Notes: a model not told the origin generated them from the letters alone. Numbered from the stretch's first letter, positions 25,472-35,555 are shown. The stretch: 64,000 bases of DNA from Clavibacter sepedonicus (GCF_000069225.1 NC_010407.1:1674001-1738000), one strand, 5' to 3'. Numbers and translations are program-made.

Positions 25472-28400
25472 ATGAGACGTGGGCAGACGCTGCTCGGAGC
25501 GCTGGCGCGCGCGGGCTTCGCGCGGCTGAGCGAGGTCGGCGAGGCCCTCGAGGAGGCCGCGGAGCTGTCCGGGTGGGCGGAGGCCGAACTGGTCGAGGCG
25601 CTGCACTCGAGCGCGGATCCGGACGGCGCCCTTGACGCGCTCGTGCGACTGCTGCGTGAGGATCCCGAGCGCACGCGGGCCGTGCTGGCCGACGCCGACG
25701 CCCGTCACCGGCTGGCGCGGGTCCTCGGCTCCTCACGCGGCCTCGGGGAGTTCCTCACGCGCCACACCGACGAGCTCGACGCCTTCGCGCGTCCGCTGGA
25801 GGCGACTCCCGCGCCCGCCGATGTGCGGGATCGCATGCTGGACGCGGTGCGCGCGGTCGACGGCGTGGCGGGGCTCACCGGTCCCTCCGCGCGCTCGGCC
25901 CTGCGGGTCCGCTACCGCGCCCTCGTCGCCCGCGTGGCGGCCTGGGACCTCGTGCACCCGGATCCGCTGGCGGCCGTGCGTCCCGTGACGGCCGCCCTGG
26001 CCGACCTCGCGGGCGCGGCCCTCGAGGCCTCGCTCTCCGTCGCCCGCGCCGAGCTGTCCGCCGCCGGGACCTTCGGCCGCGCGCGACCGGACGAGATCGC
26101 CGCGACGCGCCTGGCGATCATCGGCATGGGCAAGGCCGGCGCCCGCGAGCTCAACTACGTCAGCGACGTCGACGTCATCTTCGTGGCCGAGGCCGCGACC
26201 GACGCGGAGGGAGAGCCGGTCATCGAACCGGCCCGCGCGGTCGAGCTCGCGACGCGTCTCGCCGTGCTGGCCATGCGCGGCATCGACGAGCACGAGATCG
26301 AGCCGGCCCTCTGGGAGGTCGACGCCAACCTCCGCCCGGAGGGGAAGGCCGGCGCGCTTGTCCGCACGCTCGACTCGCACCTCGCGTACTACGAGCGGTG
26401 GGCCAAGGACTGGGAGTTCCAGGCGCTGCTCAAGGCGCGGCCGCTCGCGGGCGACGCGGAGCTCGGGGGGCGCTTCGCCGACGCCGTCGCCCCGCTCGTC
26501 TGGTCGAGCGCATCCCGCGAGGGCTTCGTCGGCCAGGTGCAGCGGATGCGCACGCGCGTCACCGACAACATCCCCGCCGACCAGCTGCACCAGCAGATCA
26601 AGCTCGGGCCAGGCGGGATCCGCGACATCGAGTTCACGGTGCAGCTCCTCCAGCTCGTGCACGGGCAGGGCGACGAGGCCGTCCGGGATTGCAGCACGCT
26701 GGCCGCGCTCGTTGCCCTCGCGGACGCCGGCTACATCGGCCGCACGGAAGCTGGCGAGTTCGCGAAGGACTACAGGTACCTCCGCCTCCTGGAGCACCGC
26801 CTGCAGCTCGATCAGCTGCGTCGCACGCACCTGATGCCCACCGAGGAGGAACGGCTGCGCATCCTCGCCCGCAGCACGGGCCTCGACGGGCGCGCCGAGG
26901 AGCTCACGGCGCGCTGGACCGCCACGAAGACGGCCGTCCGGACGCTGCACGAGCGCCTCTTCTACCGGCCGCTCCTCGCCGCGGTGGCGTCGCTCCCCGA
27001 GGAGTCGCTCGCGCTCACCAGCGACCAGGCCGCCGCGCGTCTCTCCGCCATCGGCTTCGTCGACGCGCGCGGCGCCCTCGCGCACATCCGGGCGCTGACA
27101 CAGGGGGTATCGCGCAGCTCCGCCATCCAGCGCCACCTGCTCCCCGTCCTGCTGCAGTGGTTCGCCGACGGCCCGGATCCCGACCACGGGCTGCTCGCGT
27201 TCCGCCGCCTCAGCGAGGCGCTGGGGCAGTCGAACTGGTTCCTCCGGATGCTCCGGGACTCGGCGGGCGCCGCGCAGCGCCTCGCGCAGGTGCTCTCGGG
27301 CTCCCGCTTCGTCTCGGAGCTGCTCGACCGCGTCCCCGAGACCGCGGCGTGGTTGGCGCGCGACGAGGACCTGCGCCCGCGCACCTGGGCGGCCCTCGAG
27401 GAGGAGGCCGTCGCCACCGTCAACCGGCACCCCACCGCCGATGCCGCAGCGGCCGCGCTGCGCACCCTCCGCCGCCGGGAGGTGCTCCGCCTCGCCATCG
27501 GCGCCATCGTGGGCGTCACGCACGTGGAGACGCTCGGGCCGTCCCTGGCCGACATCACCACGGCGACGCTCCGCGGCGTGATGCGCGCCATCCGCCGCGA
27601 GGACGGCCCCTGGCCCGAGTTCGCCGTGGTCGCCATGGGGCGCTACGGCGGTGCCGAGCTCGGCTTCGGATCCGATGCCGACGTCATGTACGTCTTCCGC
27701 CCGATCGCGGGCATGGATCCCGAGCTCGCCCAGCGGCGCGCCCAGCTCATCGTCTCCGAGCTGACGCGCCTCACGGAGGACTCACGCCTCCCGCTCGACC
27801 TCGACACCGGCCTGCGGCCCGAGGGACGCAACGGGCCCGTCGTGCGTTCGTTCGCCTCCTACCGCGCGTACTACGAGCGCTGGTCGCTCACGTGGGAGGC
27901 GCAGGCCCTGCTCCGCGCCCGTGGCGTCGTCGGCGACAGCGGCCTCATCGCCGACTTCACCTCCCTCGCCGACCGCTTCCGCTATCCGGACGGGATCGGC
28001 GATGCGGACGTGCGCGAGATCAAGCGCATCAAGGCCCGCGTCGAGAACGAGCGGCTCCCTCAGGGCGCCGATCCCACGCGGCACCTGAAGCTCGGTCGCG
28101 GTTCGCTCAGCGACGTGGAGTGGCTGGTGCAGCTCATCCAGCTGCAGCACGCGCACGAGCACCCGGCCCTGCGGACGCCGACCACGCTCGGGGCGCTGGA
28201 GGCCGCCGTCGCGTCGCACCTCGTGACGGAGGACGACGCCGCGCGCCTCCGCGACGCCTGGCTCCTCGCGTCCCGGGTCCGTTCCGCCATGACGCTCTGG
28301 ACCAACCGCACGGCCGACGTCCTCCCGGCCGATCGAGCCGCGCTCGACGCGATAGCGCGGCTCCTCGAGTACCCGCCCGGGTCCGCGTGCGTGCTCGAGG

Positions 28401-28492
28401 AGGAGTACCTCGGCGTCACGCGACGTTCGCGCGCGGTCTTCGAGCGGCTGTTCTACGGGATCGACGACCGGCCGGACCCGCGCAGCGTCTGA
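25472..28492 (+). CDS. glnE: Glutamine synthetase adenylyltransferase/deadenylase
   Basis: 1006 residues with the duplicated nucleotidyltransferase layout. The first (deadenylating) domain carries IIGMGKAGARELNYVSDVDV with the GxxE...DxD pattern; the second carries VVAMGRYGGAELGFGSDADV. It switches GlnA activity by adding or removing AMP on a Tyr, in response to nitrogen status. Placed between glnA2 and glnA as in Mycobacterium. ATG at 25472, preceded by a weak GGGGCGAG. Confidence 0.95.
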   Translation: MRRGQTLLGALARAGFARLSEVGEALEEAAELSGWAEAELVEALHSSADPDGALDALVRLLREDPERTRAVLADADARHRLARVLGSSRGLGEFLTRHTDELDAFARPLEATPAPADVRDRMLDAVRAVDGVAGLTGPSARSALRVRYRALVARVAAWDLVHPDPLAAVRPVTAALADLAGAALEASLSVARAELSAAGTFGRARPDEIAATRLAIIGMGKAGARELNYVSDVDVIFVAEAATDAEGEPVIEPARAVELATRLAVLAMRGIDEHEIEPALWEVDANLRPEGKAGALVRTLDSHLAYYERWAKDWEFQALLKARPLAGDAELGGRFADAVAPLVWSSASREGFVGQVQRMRTRVTDNIPADQLHQQIKLGPGGIRDIEFTVQLLQLVHGQGDEAVRDCSTLAALVALADAGYIGRTEAGEFAKDYRYLRLLEHRLQLDQLRRTHLMPTEEERLRILARSTGLDGRAEELTARWTATKTAVRTLHERLFYRPLLAAVASLPEESLALTSDQAAARLSAIGFVDARGALAHIRALTQGVSRSSAIQRHLLPVLLQWFADGPDPDHGLLAFRRLSEALGQSNWFLRMLRDSAGAAQRLAQVLSGSRFVSELLDRVPETAAWLARDEDLRPRTWAALEEEAVATVNRHPTADAAAAALRTLRRREVLRLAIGAIVGVTHVETLGPSLADITTATLRGVMRAIRREDGPWPEFAVVAMGRYGGAELGFGSDADVMYVFRPIAGMDPELAQRRAQLIVSELTRLTEDSRLPLDLDTGLRPEGRNGPVVRSFASYRAYYERWSLTWEAQALLRARGVVGDSGLIADFTSLADRFRYPDGIGDADVREIKRIKARVENERLPQGADPTRHLKLGRGSLSDVEWLVQLIQLQHAHEHPALRTPTTLGALEAAVASHLVTEDDAARLRDAWLLASRVRSAMTLWTNRTADVLPADRAALDAIARLLEYPPGSACVLEEEYLGVTRRSRAVFERLFYGIDDRPDPRSV

Positions 28493-28520
28493 CCCGCGGC
28501 GTCGCCCGGCTCGCACGACG

Positions 28521-28552
28521 ACGGGCCGCCCTCCCGGAGGAGGACGGCCCGT
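28521..28552. terminator. Terminator hairpin between glnE and glnA
   Basis: ACGGGCCG and CCTCC pair with GGAGG and CGGCCCGT, with one internal mismatch. It sits 29 nt from each of the convergent stop codons. Confidence 0.8.
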
Positions 28553-28580
28553 GCATCACGCCGCGAGGGCGCGGTGGCGA

Positions 28581-30005
28581 TCAGACGCCGTAGTACAGCT
28601 CGAACTCGAACGGGTGCGGACGCTGCGCGAGCGGCTTGATCTCCATCTCGCGCTTGTACTCGATCCACGTCTCGATCAGGTCGGGCGTGAACACGTTGCC
28701 CGCGGTGAGGAACTCGTGGTCGGCCTCGAGCGCCTCGAGCGCGGCCCCGAGCGACGCGGGGACCTGCGGGATGTTCTTCGCCTCCTCGGGCGGGAGCTCG
28801 TAGAGGTCCTTGTCGACGGGCTCGTGCGGCTCGATGCGGTTCTTGATGCCGTCGATGCCTGCCATGAGCTGCGCCGCGAACGCGAGGTACGGGTTGCTCG
28901 ACGCGTCGGGCGCGCGGAACTCGATGCGCTTCGCCTTCGGGTTCGTGCCCGTGATCGGGATGCGGATCGACGCCGAGCGGTTGCCCGCCGAGTAGACCAG
29001 GTTGACGGGCGCCTCGAAGCCGGGCACGAGACGGTGGTAGGAGTTCACCGTCGGGTTCGTGAAGGCCAGGATGGCGGGCGCGTGCTTGAGGATGCCGCCG
29101 ATGTACCAGCGCGCGACGTCGGACAGACCGCCGTAGCCGGCCTCGTCGTAGAACAGCGGCTTGCCGTCGTTCCAGAGCGACTGGTGCGTGTGCATGCCCG
29201 AGCCGTTGTCGCCGAAGAGCGGCTTCGGCATGAACGTGGCCGTCTTGCCCCACTGCTCGGCCGTGTTCTTGACGATGTACTTGAACTTCAGGATGTCGTC
29301 CGCCGCGTGCACCATCGTGTCGAAGCGGTAGTTGATCTCGGCCTGGCCGCCGGTGCCCACCTCGTGGTGCGCGCGCTCGAGGATGAGGCCGGCGTCGATC
29401 AGCTTGAGGCTGATGTCGTCGCGGAGGTCGGCCTGCTTGTCGACGGGGCTGACGGGGAAGTAGCCGCCCTTGTAGGGGGTCTTGTTGCCGAGGTTGCCGC
29501 CCTCCTCCTCGCGTCCCGAGTTCCAGGCGCCCTCCTCGGAGTCGACCGAGTAGAAGCTCGTGTGCTGGTTCACCTCGTAGCGGACGTCGTCGAAGATGTA
29601 GAACTCGGCCTCGGGCGCGAAGAACGCGGTGTCGGCGATGCCGGACGCGGCGAGGAACTTCTCGGCCTTCTTGGCCACCTGGCGCGGGTCGCGGGCGTAG
29701 ATCTCGCCGTTGCGGGGGTTGTAGATGTCGAAGACCATGATGAGGGTGCGCTCGATGCGGAACGGGTCGATGTACGCCGTCGTCACGTCGGGGATGAGCT
29801 GCATGTCCGACTCGTGGATGCTCGCGAAGCCGCGGATGGACGAGCCGTCGAACAGCTGGCCGACGGAGAAGAACTCCTCGTCGACCGTGGAGGCGGGGAT
29901 GTTGAAGTGCTGCTGCACCCCGGGGAGGTCGGTGAACCGGATATCGAGGAACTTGACGTCGGTGTCCTTGATGAACGCGAGCACCTCGGATGAGTCTCTG
30001 AACAT
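28581..30005 (-). CDS. glnA: Glutamine synthetase, type I
   Basis: 474 residues, class I-beta size. It makes glutamine from glutamate, ammonia and ATP as a dodecamer. Motifs: [10 protein letters not shown], the metal site [33 protein letters not shown], and the adenylylation site near residue 400, [14 protein letters not shown], with the target Tyr intact. ATG at 30005 preceded by TGGAGAC. A GlnR-like box about 95-110 nt upstream suggests nitrogen control; GlnE, just across, suggests covalent control. Confidence 0.97.
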   Translation of the reverse strand: MFRDSSEVLAFIKDTDVKFLDIRFTDLPGVQQHFNIPASTVDEEFFSVGQLFDGSSIRGFASIHESDMQLIPDVTTAYIDPFRIERTLIMVFDIYNPRNGEIYARDPRQVAKKAEKFLAASGIADTAFFAPEAEFYIFDDVRYEVNQHTSFYSVDSEEGAWNSGREEEGGNLGNKTPYKGGYFPVSPVDKQADLRDDISLKLIDAGLILERAHHEVGTGGQAEINYRFDTMVHAADDILKFKYIVKNTAEQWGKTATFMPKPLFGDNGSGMHTHQSLWNDGKPLFYDEAGYGGLSDVARWYIGGILKHAPAILAFTNPTVNSYHRLVPGFEAPVNLVYSAGNRSASIRIPITGTNPKAKRIEFRAPDASSNPYLAFAAQLMAGIDGIKNRIEPHEPVDKDLYELPPEEAKNIPQVPASLGAALEALEADHEFLTAGNVFTPDLIETWIEYKREMEIKPLAQRPHPFEFELYYGV

Positions 30006-30061
30006 GTGGTGTCTCCAAAAGGGGGCCGGAGCGGATGAGACTGACGGTTTCAGCCTCTCCG

Positions 30062-30067
30062 ACCCTA
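30062..30067 (-). promoter_or_regulatory. -10 element of glnA
   Basis: TAGGGT on the minus strand; inferred start near 30055, leaving a leader of about 50 nt. Confidence 0.45.
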
Positions 30068-30077
30068 GGGGGATGGG

Positions 30078-30115
30078 GTTACCTCGCCATAAGCGCCGTG
30101 TTTCCGCGATGTTAC
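30078..30115 (-). promoter_or_regulatory. GlnR-like operator upstream of glnA
   Basis: On the minus strand, GTAAC-N6-GAAAC occupies 30115-30100, an exact match to the actinobacterial GlnR half-box gTnAc-n6-GaAAc. A further GTAAC occurs at 30082-30078, close to the inferred -35 region. The second full box is not at the usual spacing, so this is one good site plus a half site. Confidence 0.55.
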
Positions 30116-30186
30116 GCGGGCTGTCCCGGGCGCGTCGGCGAGGCCTCCCATGGCCCGGCCATCAGGGGATCCGCGTCCGTCGCGCC

Positions 30187-30192
30187 TAGGAT
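30187..30192 (+). promoter_or_regulatory. Leaderless -10 of RDD gene
   Basis: TAGGAT, 6 nt, then GTG at 30199. Confidence 0.5.
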
Positions 30193-30198
30193 CGCAGG

Positions 30199-30627
30199 GT
30201 GTCCGCGACTCTCCCGAACCCCGACCTCGGCGATCCCGGCCGCAACAGATGGCCGGGGGAGCGCCTCGGGCTGCCGGAGCGCGGTCGCGGCTCGGTCGCC
30301 CGGGCCGGTCGCCGCATCGTGGGCGTCTGCATCGACTGGGCCCTCGCCGTGCTTGTCTCCTGGGCGTTCTTCGCCTACGACTCGACGGCCACGCTCGCGA
30401 TCTTCGCCGTCATGCAATACGTCCTCATCGTCACGCTCGGCGGGAGCGTCGGGCACGTCGTGCTCGGCATGCGGGTGCGCCCGCTCGCCGGGGGATACGT
30501 GTCACTGTGGCGGCCGGCCCTGCGCACCGTGCTGCTCTGCCTGGTGCTGCCCGCCGTCGTGTGGAACGCCGACCAGCGGGGTCTCCACGACGTCTTCTCG
30601 GGGACGGTGCTCGTCCGCACGTCCTGA
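30199..30627 (+). CDS. RDD-family membrane protein
   Basis: 142 residues from a GTG. RDD domain with three membrane segments: the Arg of the family in RAGRRIVGVCIDWALAVLVS, the second helix FAVMQYVLIVTLGGSVGHVV, and the terminal Asp motif DQRGLHDVFSGTVLVRT. Function of the family is poorly known; some members transport ions or osmolytes. It neighbours glnA in Mycobacterium too, so the order is conserved. Confidence 0.88.
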   Translation: MSATLPNPDLGDPGRNRWPGERLGLPERGRGSVARAGRRIVGVCIDWALAVLVSWAFFAYDSTATLAIFAVMQYVLIVTLGGSVGHVVLGMRVRPLAGGYVSLWRPALRTVLLCLVLPAVVWNADQRGLHDVFSGTVLVRTS

Positions 30628-30653
30628 GGCTCTCGACGACCGACGGCTCCGCC

Positions 30654-31381
30654 TCAGCCGGGTTCGCATCCGAGGTACACGAGCTCCGGGTCGACGCCGC
30701 CCAGGACCACCCGGGCGGGGGATCCCGCGCGGACGGCACCGAGCTCCCGGCTCTCGGTCTCGCGGCCGTCGTCGGACCGCCCGGTCGTGACCTCGAAGCG
30801 GACGAGGGCGGCGCTGCAGTCCTCCGGCGCGGTCATGTCCAGGAGCGTGCACGAGCTCGTGTCCACGCACTCGCTGGCTCGGGACGCGGGATCCTCGACG
30901 GGCACGACGACCGCTCCCTGGGTCAGGTCGGCTCCGACCGTGGTGAACCTCGCGCGAGTCGAGTCCTGGAAGCTGACGACGACGACCAGCACCCCGGCCA
31001 GTGCGCAGACCGCCGCGATGGAGGGCCCGAGCCCCCGGCGGGCCCGCTCGCGTCGGGAGCGTCCGTAGTGCGACAGCCGCTCGGGTTGCGGCTGCGACCG
31101 CGGCGGGTCCGACCGCATCGGCTCGCGGCGGGGAGCCGCATGGCTTGCTGCTGCGGGTCCCGGGGAGCCGTGGGGCGTGCGCTGGCGCAGGAGCAGGACG
31201 TGTCCCGTGCCAGCGTGAGCTGGACGAACCGCTCGTGCGCGGCCCGCAGCTGCGGGGGCGTGGCACCGGCCAGGCGATCAGGATGCGTCTCCCGAGCCCG
31301 CCGGACATAGGCGCGGCTGATGGTCGTGCGGTCGGCGTCCGCGGCGACGCCGAGGAGCGCCGCAGCGGAGGCTGGATCCAT
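30654..31381 (-). pseudogene. J-domain membrane protein, broken by a one-base frameshift
   Basis: From the ATG at 31381 the frame reads a J-domain-like start (MDPASAAALLGVAADADRTT, HPD in RRARETHPDRLAGA). It changes near 31197-31202 to meaningless sequence and stops at 30923. The frame one base over continues the sense LLRQRTPHGSPGPAAA then MRSDPPRSQP, a membrane helix (SIAAVCALAGVLVVVVSF) and a small extracytoplasmic domain with paired cysteines, ending at 30654. One missing base near 31200 explains it. The intact form would be about 240 residues. Real decay or a sequencing error cannot be told apart here. Confidence 0.7.
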
Positions 31382-31435
31382 GGGCTCAGTCTGCGCCGGG
31401 CACGGTGCCCGCGCAAACGCGCCGGGACGGTCGGA

Positions 31436-32146
31436 TCAGCGTGCCCGGGAGGGGCGGACCTTGAAGGGGTCCACTCCCTTGGGGATGGGCATACTGTTTT
31501 GCCCGAGCGAGGTGAGGCGGTTGTTCACGGCCAGCACCTCCGCCTTGGTGATGGTGCGCGGGAACCGCTGGAGACGACCGGCCAGCCTGTGCAGCTCGAC
31601 GGAGTCGGCGTCGGGGCCGACGAACACGAAGTGCACGGGGACGTTCGGCAGCACGCGGGCGATCTTGCGGCGCTCGTCCTCGAGCATCCGGGTAGTGCGG
31701 CTCTTCGGGCCCTCCCCGATGAGGGCGACGCCGGCGCGGCCCACGGCGCGGTACACGGCGTCCTGCGACTTGCCGTTGACGGCGACCGGCATCTCGCTGC
31801 CGACCCATCCGCGCTTCAGCGAGCTGCGGAGCACCACGCCGACGGCACCCGGCTGGCCCTTGATCTGCAGGTACGCCGCGCGCTCCGCCTTGCGTCCGAG
31901 GACGATGAGGAAGGCGAGGATGCCGGCGAATACGCCGGCGATGACGAAGAGGATGGCGGTCAGCCAGTTGCCACCGGTCGCGAAGACCGCGAGCAGGACG
32001 CCGACGACGATCGGGCCCAGCAACGCCAGGAGCATCCACCAGACCGAGCTCTTGTCGTACCGCCGGGTCATCTGGAAGACCTGCCACATCTGCTTGATGC
32101 GGCCGGGTTCCTTGGGTGCCTTCGGAGAGGCTGTCTTGCGGGCCAT
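31436..32146 (-). CDS. DUF4191 membrane protein
   Basis: 236 residues. After a basic N-terminus come two membrane helices (SVWWMLLALLGPIVVGVLLA and LTAILFVIAGVFAGILAFLI), then a cytosolic domain with the DUF4191 pattern VALIGEGPKSRTTRMLEDER and VPVHFVFVGPDADSVELHRL. Function unknown. Conserved next to lipA and glnA in many actinobacteria. TATCCT lies 7 nt before the ATG, leaderless type. Confidence 0.88.
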   Translation of the reverse strand: MARKTASPKAPKEPGRIKQMWQVFQMTRRYDKSSVWWMLLALLGPIVVGVLLAVFATGGNWLTAILFVIAGVFAGILAFLIVLGRKAERAAYLQIKGQPGAVGVVLRSSLKRGWVGSEMPVAVNGKSQDAVYRAVGRAGVALIGEGPKSRTTRMLEDERRKIARVLPNVPVHFVFVGPDADSVELHRLAGRLQRFPRTITKAEVLAVNNRLTSLGQNSMPIPKGVDPFKVRPSRAR

Positions 32147-32153
32147 GGTGCCC

Positions 32154-32159
32154 AGGATA
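32154..32159 (-). promoter_or_regulatory. Leaderless -10 of DUF4191 gene
   Basis: TATCCT on the minus strand, 7 nt from the ATG at 32146. Confidence 0.5.
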
Positions 32160-32359
32160 CCGGTGTGCGGGCGGCAGCCGGAACGGCGGCGGGTCACGTC
32201 GCCTCATCCTCTCCCCTCACACGCCCGTGATGCGTGCGGGATCCCCAGGCGCGACGCTCGTCGCGCCCATCCGCGCGCCTCCCCGCACACTGCGGGAACC
32301 GGTACCGGTCCTCGGCGACGCACGCGGATGCGGCCGGCTCGAGGAGAGGACGTGAAGCG

Positions 32360-34081
32360 ATGCATGACGGACGCGCCCAGCCGCATGTCGGTCGGCCGAC
32401 GGGGAGGAGCCGAGGGGACGGGCCCCGCACCGAGGCGGCCGTCCCCGGATCGGGTGCAGCGAGCGCCCGCGCGCGACGGAGGATCGGGAACGGGGCGGCA
32501 CCGGATGCGGCCGCGTCGGGGACGATGGTCGCCGGATACCGCCTCGTGCGGCTCATCGGGAAGGGCACGCGCTGCCAGGTGCACCTCGGCCGACCCACCC
32601 GCCCCGCGGATGCGCAGGACGGACCGACCAACGTCGCCGTGAAGATCGTGCCGGTGACGGAGCGCAGCCGCGGCGAGGCGGAGATCCTCGCGCTGCAGGC
32701 GGTCACGTCCGAGCACGTCGTCGCCCTGCACGACGTCGCGACCCTCGCCGACGGCAGCCTGTGCGTCGTGCAGTCGCTCGGCGCGCGCGGCACCGCGGCC
32801 GCCCTGCTCGGCCGACGCGGGAGCCTCACGCCGGGGGAGACCGTGACCCTCGTGGCCTCCATGCTGCGGGGGCTGGGAGACCTCCACGAGGCGGGCATCG
32901 CGCACGGGGCCGTCGACCTGACCCACGTCGTCATCGACGCCACCGGCCGTCCGCTGCTAGGTGGGTTGGGGTCCTCCCACGTCGTCGCGGGAGGTGCGGG
33001 CGGCGCAGGCGCGGACGGCCTCCGGGGCGCGGACCCCGTCGAACAGGACCTCGGGCGGGTCGCGCGGATCGTCGAGGCGCTGCGCGACCCGGGGGACGCG
33101 CGAGGACGCGCCTCCTTCGACCGGTGGGAGGCGTGGTCGGCGCTCCTCGACGCCTGCGTCCATGGGGAGTCCGACCTCGGCGCGCACGACCTCGCGGACC
33201 GGCTGCTCGACGTCGCGGACGCCACGCCGCTGGCCGATGCGGGGGGATCCCCGTCCGACGAGCACGTGGATCGCGACCTCTCCGAGGGAACGCCTTCGCT
33301 AGGCCTCGCCTCCGGCGCCGTCGGCCCACGTGCCGCGCGGACCACCGGGACACGCCGCCGGTTCCGGCTCTCCGGGCGCACGCACCAGGACGCTCGTCGC
33401 CGCCATCGTGCGGGTCGCGCTACGCGAGCGGATGCGATCGACGCGCGGCGCACCGCGGTGGGCGTCGCGGTGAGGAGCGAGCTCGCCTCGGTCAGCCCGC
33501 GCGTCTGGGCGCTCGGAGGCTCTGCGCTCCTGCTCCTGGTCGCCGGCGTCGTCGCCGTGCCCCTGCTCACCAGCCCCGCGAGCGGCGCGACGGGGACGCC
33601 GACGAGCACGCCCGCCCCCTCCGGGTCGCCGAGCGCCGTCCTGGACGGTCCCCCGTCACCGGCGCCGGCCGACGACGGCGACGCTGACGCCGACGCCGAC
33701 GCGGTGACGTCTCCTGATCCGGCCATCGCCGCGCCTGCGCTCATCCGTCTCCGCGCGTCCTGCCTGCGCAGCGCGGATGCCACGTGCGTGAGCGGCGTCG
33801 ATGAGGCCGGATCGGCCGTGGACGACGCGGATCGGAGCACCATCGCCAGGGGCGGGATCGATCCCCTCGACGTGGCCGCGCTGCACGTCGCTGACATCCT
33901 CGGCCCTGCTCAGCGGCTGGGGGACACGGCGCTCATCGAGCTGCGTCCCGAGGCCGGCCCCGGGACGGGGACCCCGGCAGCGGATGCCGGAGGGCGAGCG
34001 CCCGAACGCCGACCGGCCTCCCTCCTGATCGTCAGGGGGGAGGCCGGGTGGCGGATCAGGGACCTGATGGACGACCGGTGA
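32360..34081 (+). CDS. Membrane-anchored Ser/Thr pseudokinase
   Basis: 573 residues. A kinase-like domain spans about 57-290: glycine loop LIGKGTRCQVHLG and Lys95 in NVAVKIVPV are kept, but the catalytic loop reads HGAVDLTHVVI (182-192, no HRDxKxxN) and the DFG position reads LLGGLG (199-204). It should not transfer phosphate. One membrane helix at 382-402 (VWALGGSALLLLVAGVVAVP) is followed by a Pro/Ser/Asp-rich linker and a small external domain with two cysteines. This topology suits a sensor or scaffold. ATG at 32360 with GAGGAGAGGA upstream. Convergent with sucB. Confidence 0.82.
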   Translation: MHDGRAQPHVGRPTGRSRGDGPRTEAAVPGSGAASARARRRIGNGAAPDAAASGTMVAGYRLVRLIGKGTRCQVHLGRPTRPADAQDGPTNVAVKIVPVTERSRGEAEILALQAVTSEHVVALHDVATLADGSLCVVQSLGARGTAAALLGRRGSLTPGETVTLVASMLRGLGDLHEAGIAHGAVDLTHVVIDATGRPLLGGLGSSHVVAGGAGGAGADGLRGADPVEQDLGRVARIVEALRDPGDARGRASFDRWEAWSALLDACVHGESDLGAHDLADRLLDVADATPLADAGGSPSDEHVDRDLSEGTPSLGLASGAVGPRAARTTGTRRRFRLSGRTHQDARRRHRAGRATRADAIDARRTAVGVAVRSELASVSPRVWALGGSALLLLVAGVVAVPLLTSPASGATGTPTSTPAPSGSPSAVLDGPPSPAPADDGDADADADAVTSPDPAIAAPALIRLRASCLRSADATCVSGVDEAGSAVDDADRSTIARGGIDPLDVAALHVADILGPAQRLGDTALIELRPEAGPGTGTPAADAGGRAPERRPASLLIVRGEAGWRIRDLMDDR

Positions 34082-34106
34082 GGGTCGCCGTCGGTTCCCT
34101 CAGGCG

Positions 34107-35555
34107 TCAGATGCCGAGGTCGGCGTCGAACGCGCCCGCCTCGAGGCGGTTCTTCACGGCGACCAGGAAGCGGGACGCGTCGGCCCCGTCGACGATGCGG
34201 TGGTCGTAGGACAGCGCCAGGTAGACGGTGGAGCGGATGGCGATGGTGTCCTGCCCGTCCGCGGTGATCACCACGGGGCGCTTGGTGACGATGCCGGTGC
34301 CGAGGATCGCGGACTGCGGGAGGAACACCACGGGGGTGTCGAACAGCGCGCCACGCGAACCGGTGTTCGTCAGCGTGAAGGTGCCGCCGGCCAGCTCATC
34401 CGGCGACAGCTTGTTGTCGCGCGTGCGGGCGGCGAGGTCGGCGATCTCCGACGCGAACTGCGCCAGGTTCTTGCCCTCGGCGTTCTTCACGACGGGGGTG
34501 AGGAGACCGCGCTCGGTGTCGACCGCGATGCTGATGTTCTCGTGGTCGGGGTAGACGATGCTGTCGCCGTCGACCGTCGCGTTCACGACCGGGTAGGCCT
34601 TGAGCGCCTCCGCGGCGGCGAGGGCGAAGAAGGGCAGGAACGAGAGCTTGACGCCGGTCTTCTCGAGGAAGTCCCCCTTCACGCGATCGCGGAAGCGGGC
34701 CACCTTCGTGACGTCGACCTCGACCACCGAGGTCAGCTGCGCGGTGGACTGCATCGACACGACCGCGCGGTCGGCGATGAGCTTGCGCATGCGCGACATC
34801 TTCGCGGTGGTCCCGCGGAGGGGCGACGTCTCGAGCGGGGCGGCGGCGGGAGCGGCGGGAGCCGATGCCGTCGGGGCGCTCTTCGAGGCGGCGGCTTCCG
34901 CTGCGGCGAGCACGTCCTCCTTGCGGATGCGTCCTCCCACGCCCGTGCCGACGACGGAGCTGACGTCGACGCCGCGCTCGTTGGCGAGCTTGCGGACGAG
35001 CGGCGTCACGTAGCCCGCGTTGCCGGAGGCGGCGGGAGCCGGAGCGGCGGCGGGCGCGGGAGCTGCTGCAGCAGGTGCCGGAGCGGGGGTCGCGGCCACG
35101 GGTGCGGGAGCGGCGGGCGCGGGAGCCGGGGTCGGCTCAGGGTCGGGCTGCTCGGCGGCGGGAGCCGGCTCGGGCTCGACGGGCGCGGGGGCCTCGGCAT
35201 CGTCCTCCGCCTCGGTGGAGGGGATCACGGTGTCCTCGACGGCCTCGTCGGCCGCCGGCTCGGGCTCAGCGGCCTGCTCGGCGGCCGGCTCCTCCGCGGG
35301 AGCGTCGCCCCCACCGGAACCGTCGCCGATCCGGACCAGTACAGCGCCGACCTCGACGGTCTCGTCCTCCTGGACGAGGATCTCCTCGATCACGCCGGCG
35401 ACCGGCGACGGGATCTCGGTGTCGACCTTGTCGGTCGACACCTCGAGCAGGGGCTCGTCGACCTCGACGTGGTCGCCGACGTTCTTGAGCCAGCGGGTCA
35501 CCGTGCCCTCGGTGACGCTCTCGCCGAGTGCGGGGAGGTTGACGGATTCGCTCAT
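34107..35555 (-). CDS. sucB: 2-oxoglutarate dehydrogenase E2 (dihydrolipoamide succinyltransferase)
   Basis: 482 residues. One lipoyl domain at 2-80 (Lys in [16 protein letters not shown]), a long Ala/Pro/Glu linker (about 85-180), an E3-binding domain ([20 protein letters not shown]) and a C-terminal catalytic domain with the His-Asp motif [16 protein letters not shown]. In actinobacteria a single E2 of this type serves the pyruvate complex and, with OdhA, the oxoglutarate complex, so it probably partners AceE. Followed in the operon order by lpdA upstream (60 nt gap). Confidence 0.93.
   Translation of the reverse strand: MSESVNLPALGESVTEGTVTRWLKNVGDHVEVDEPLLEVSTDKVDTEIPSPVAGVIEEILVQEDETVEVGAVLVRIGDGSGGGDAPAEEPAAEQAAEPEPAADEAVEDTVIPSTEAEDDAEAPAPVEPEPAPAAEQPDPEPTPAPAPAAPAPVAATPAPAPAAAAPAPAAAPAPAASGNAGYVTPLVRKLANERGVDVSSVVGTGVGGRIRKEDVLAAAEAAASKSAPTASAPAAPAAAPLETSPLRGTTAKMSRMRKLIADRAVVSMQSTAQLTSVVEVDVTKVARFRDRVKGDFLEKTGVKLSFLPFFALAAAEALKAYPVVNATVDGDSIVYPDHENISIAVDTERGLLTPVVKNAEGKNLAQFASEIADLAARTRDNKLSPDELAGGTFTLTNTGSRGALFDTPVVFLPQSAILGTGIVTKRPVVITADGQDTIAIRSTVYLALSYDHRIVDGADASRFLVAVKNRLEAGAFDADLGI

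Noticed and set aside
31190..31210. Programmed frameshift in the J-domain gene
   Set aside because: No slippery heptamer or downstream stimulatory structure is visible; a simple base loss fits better.
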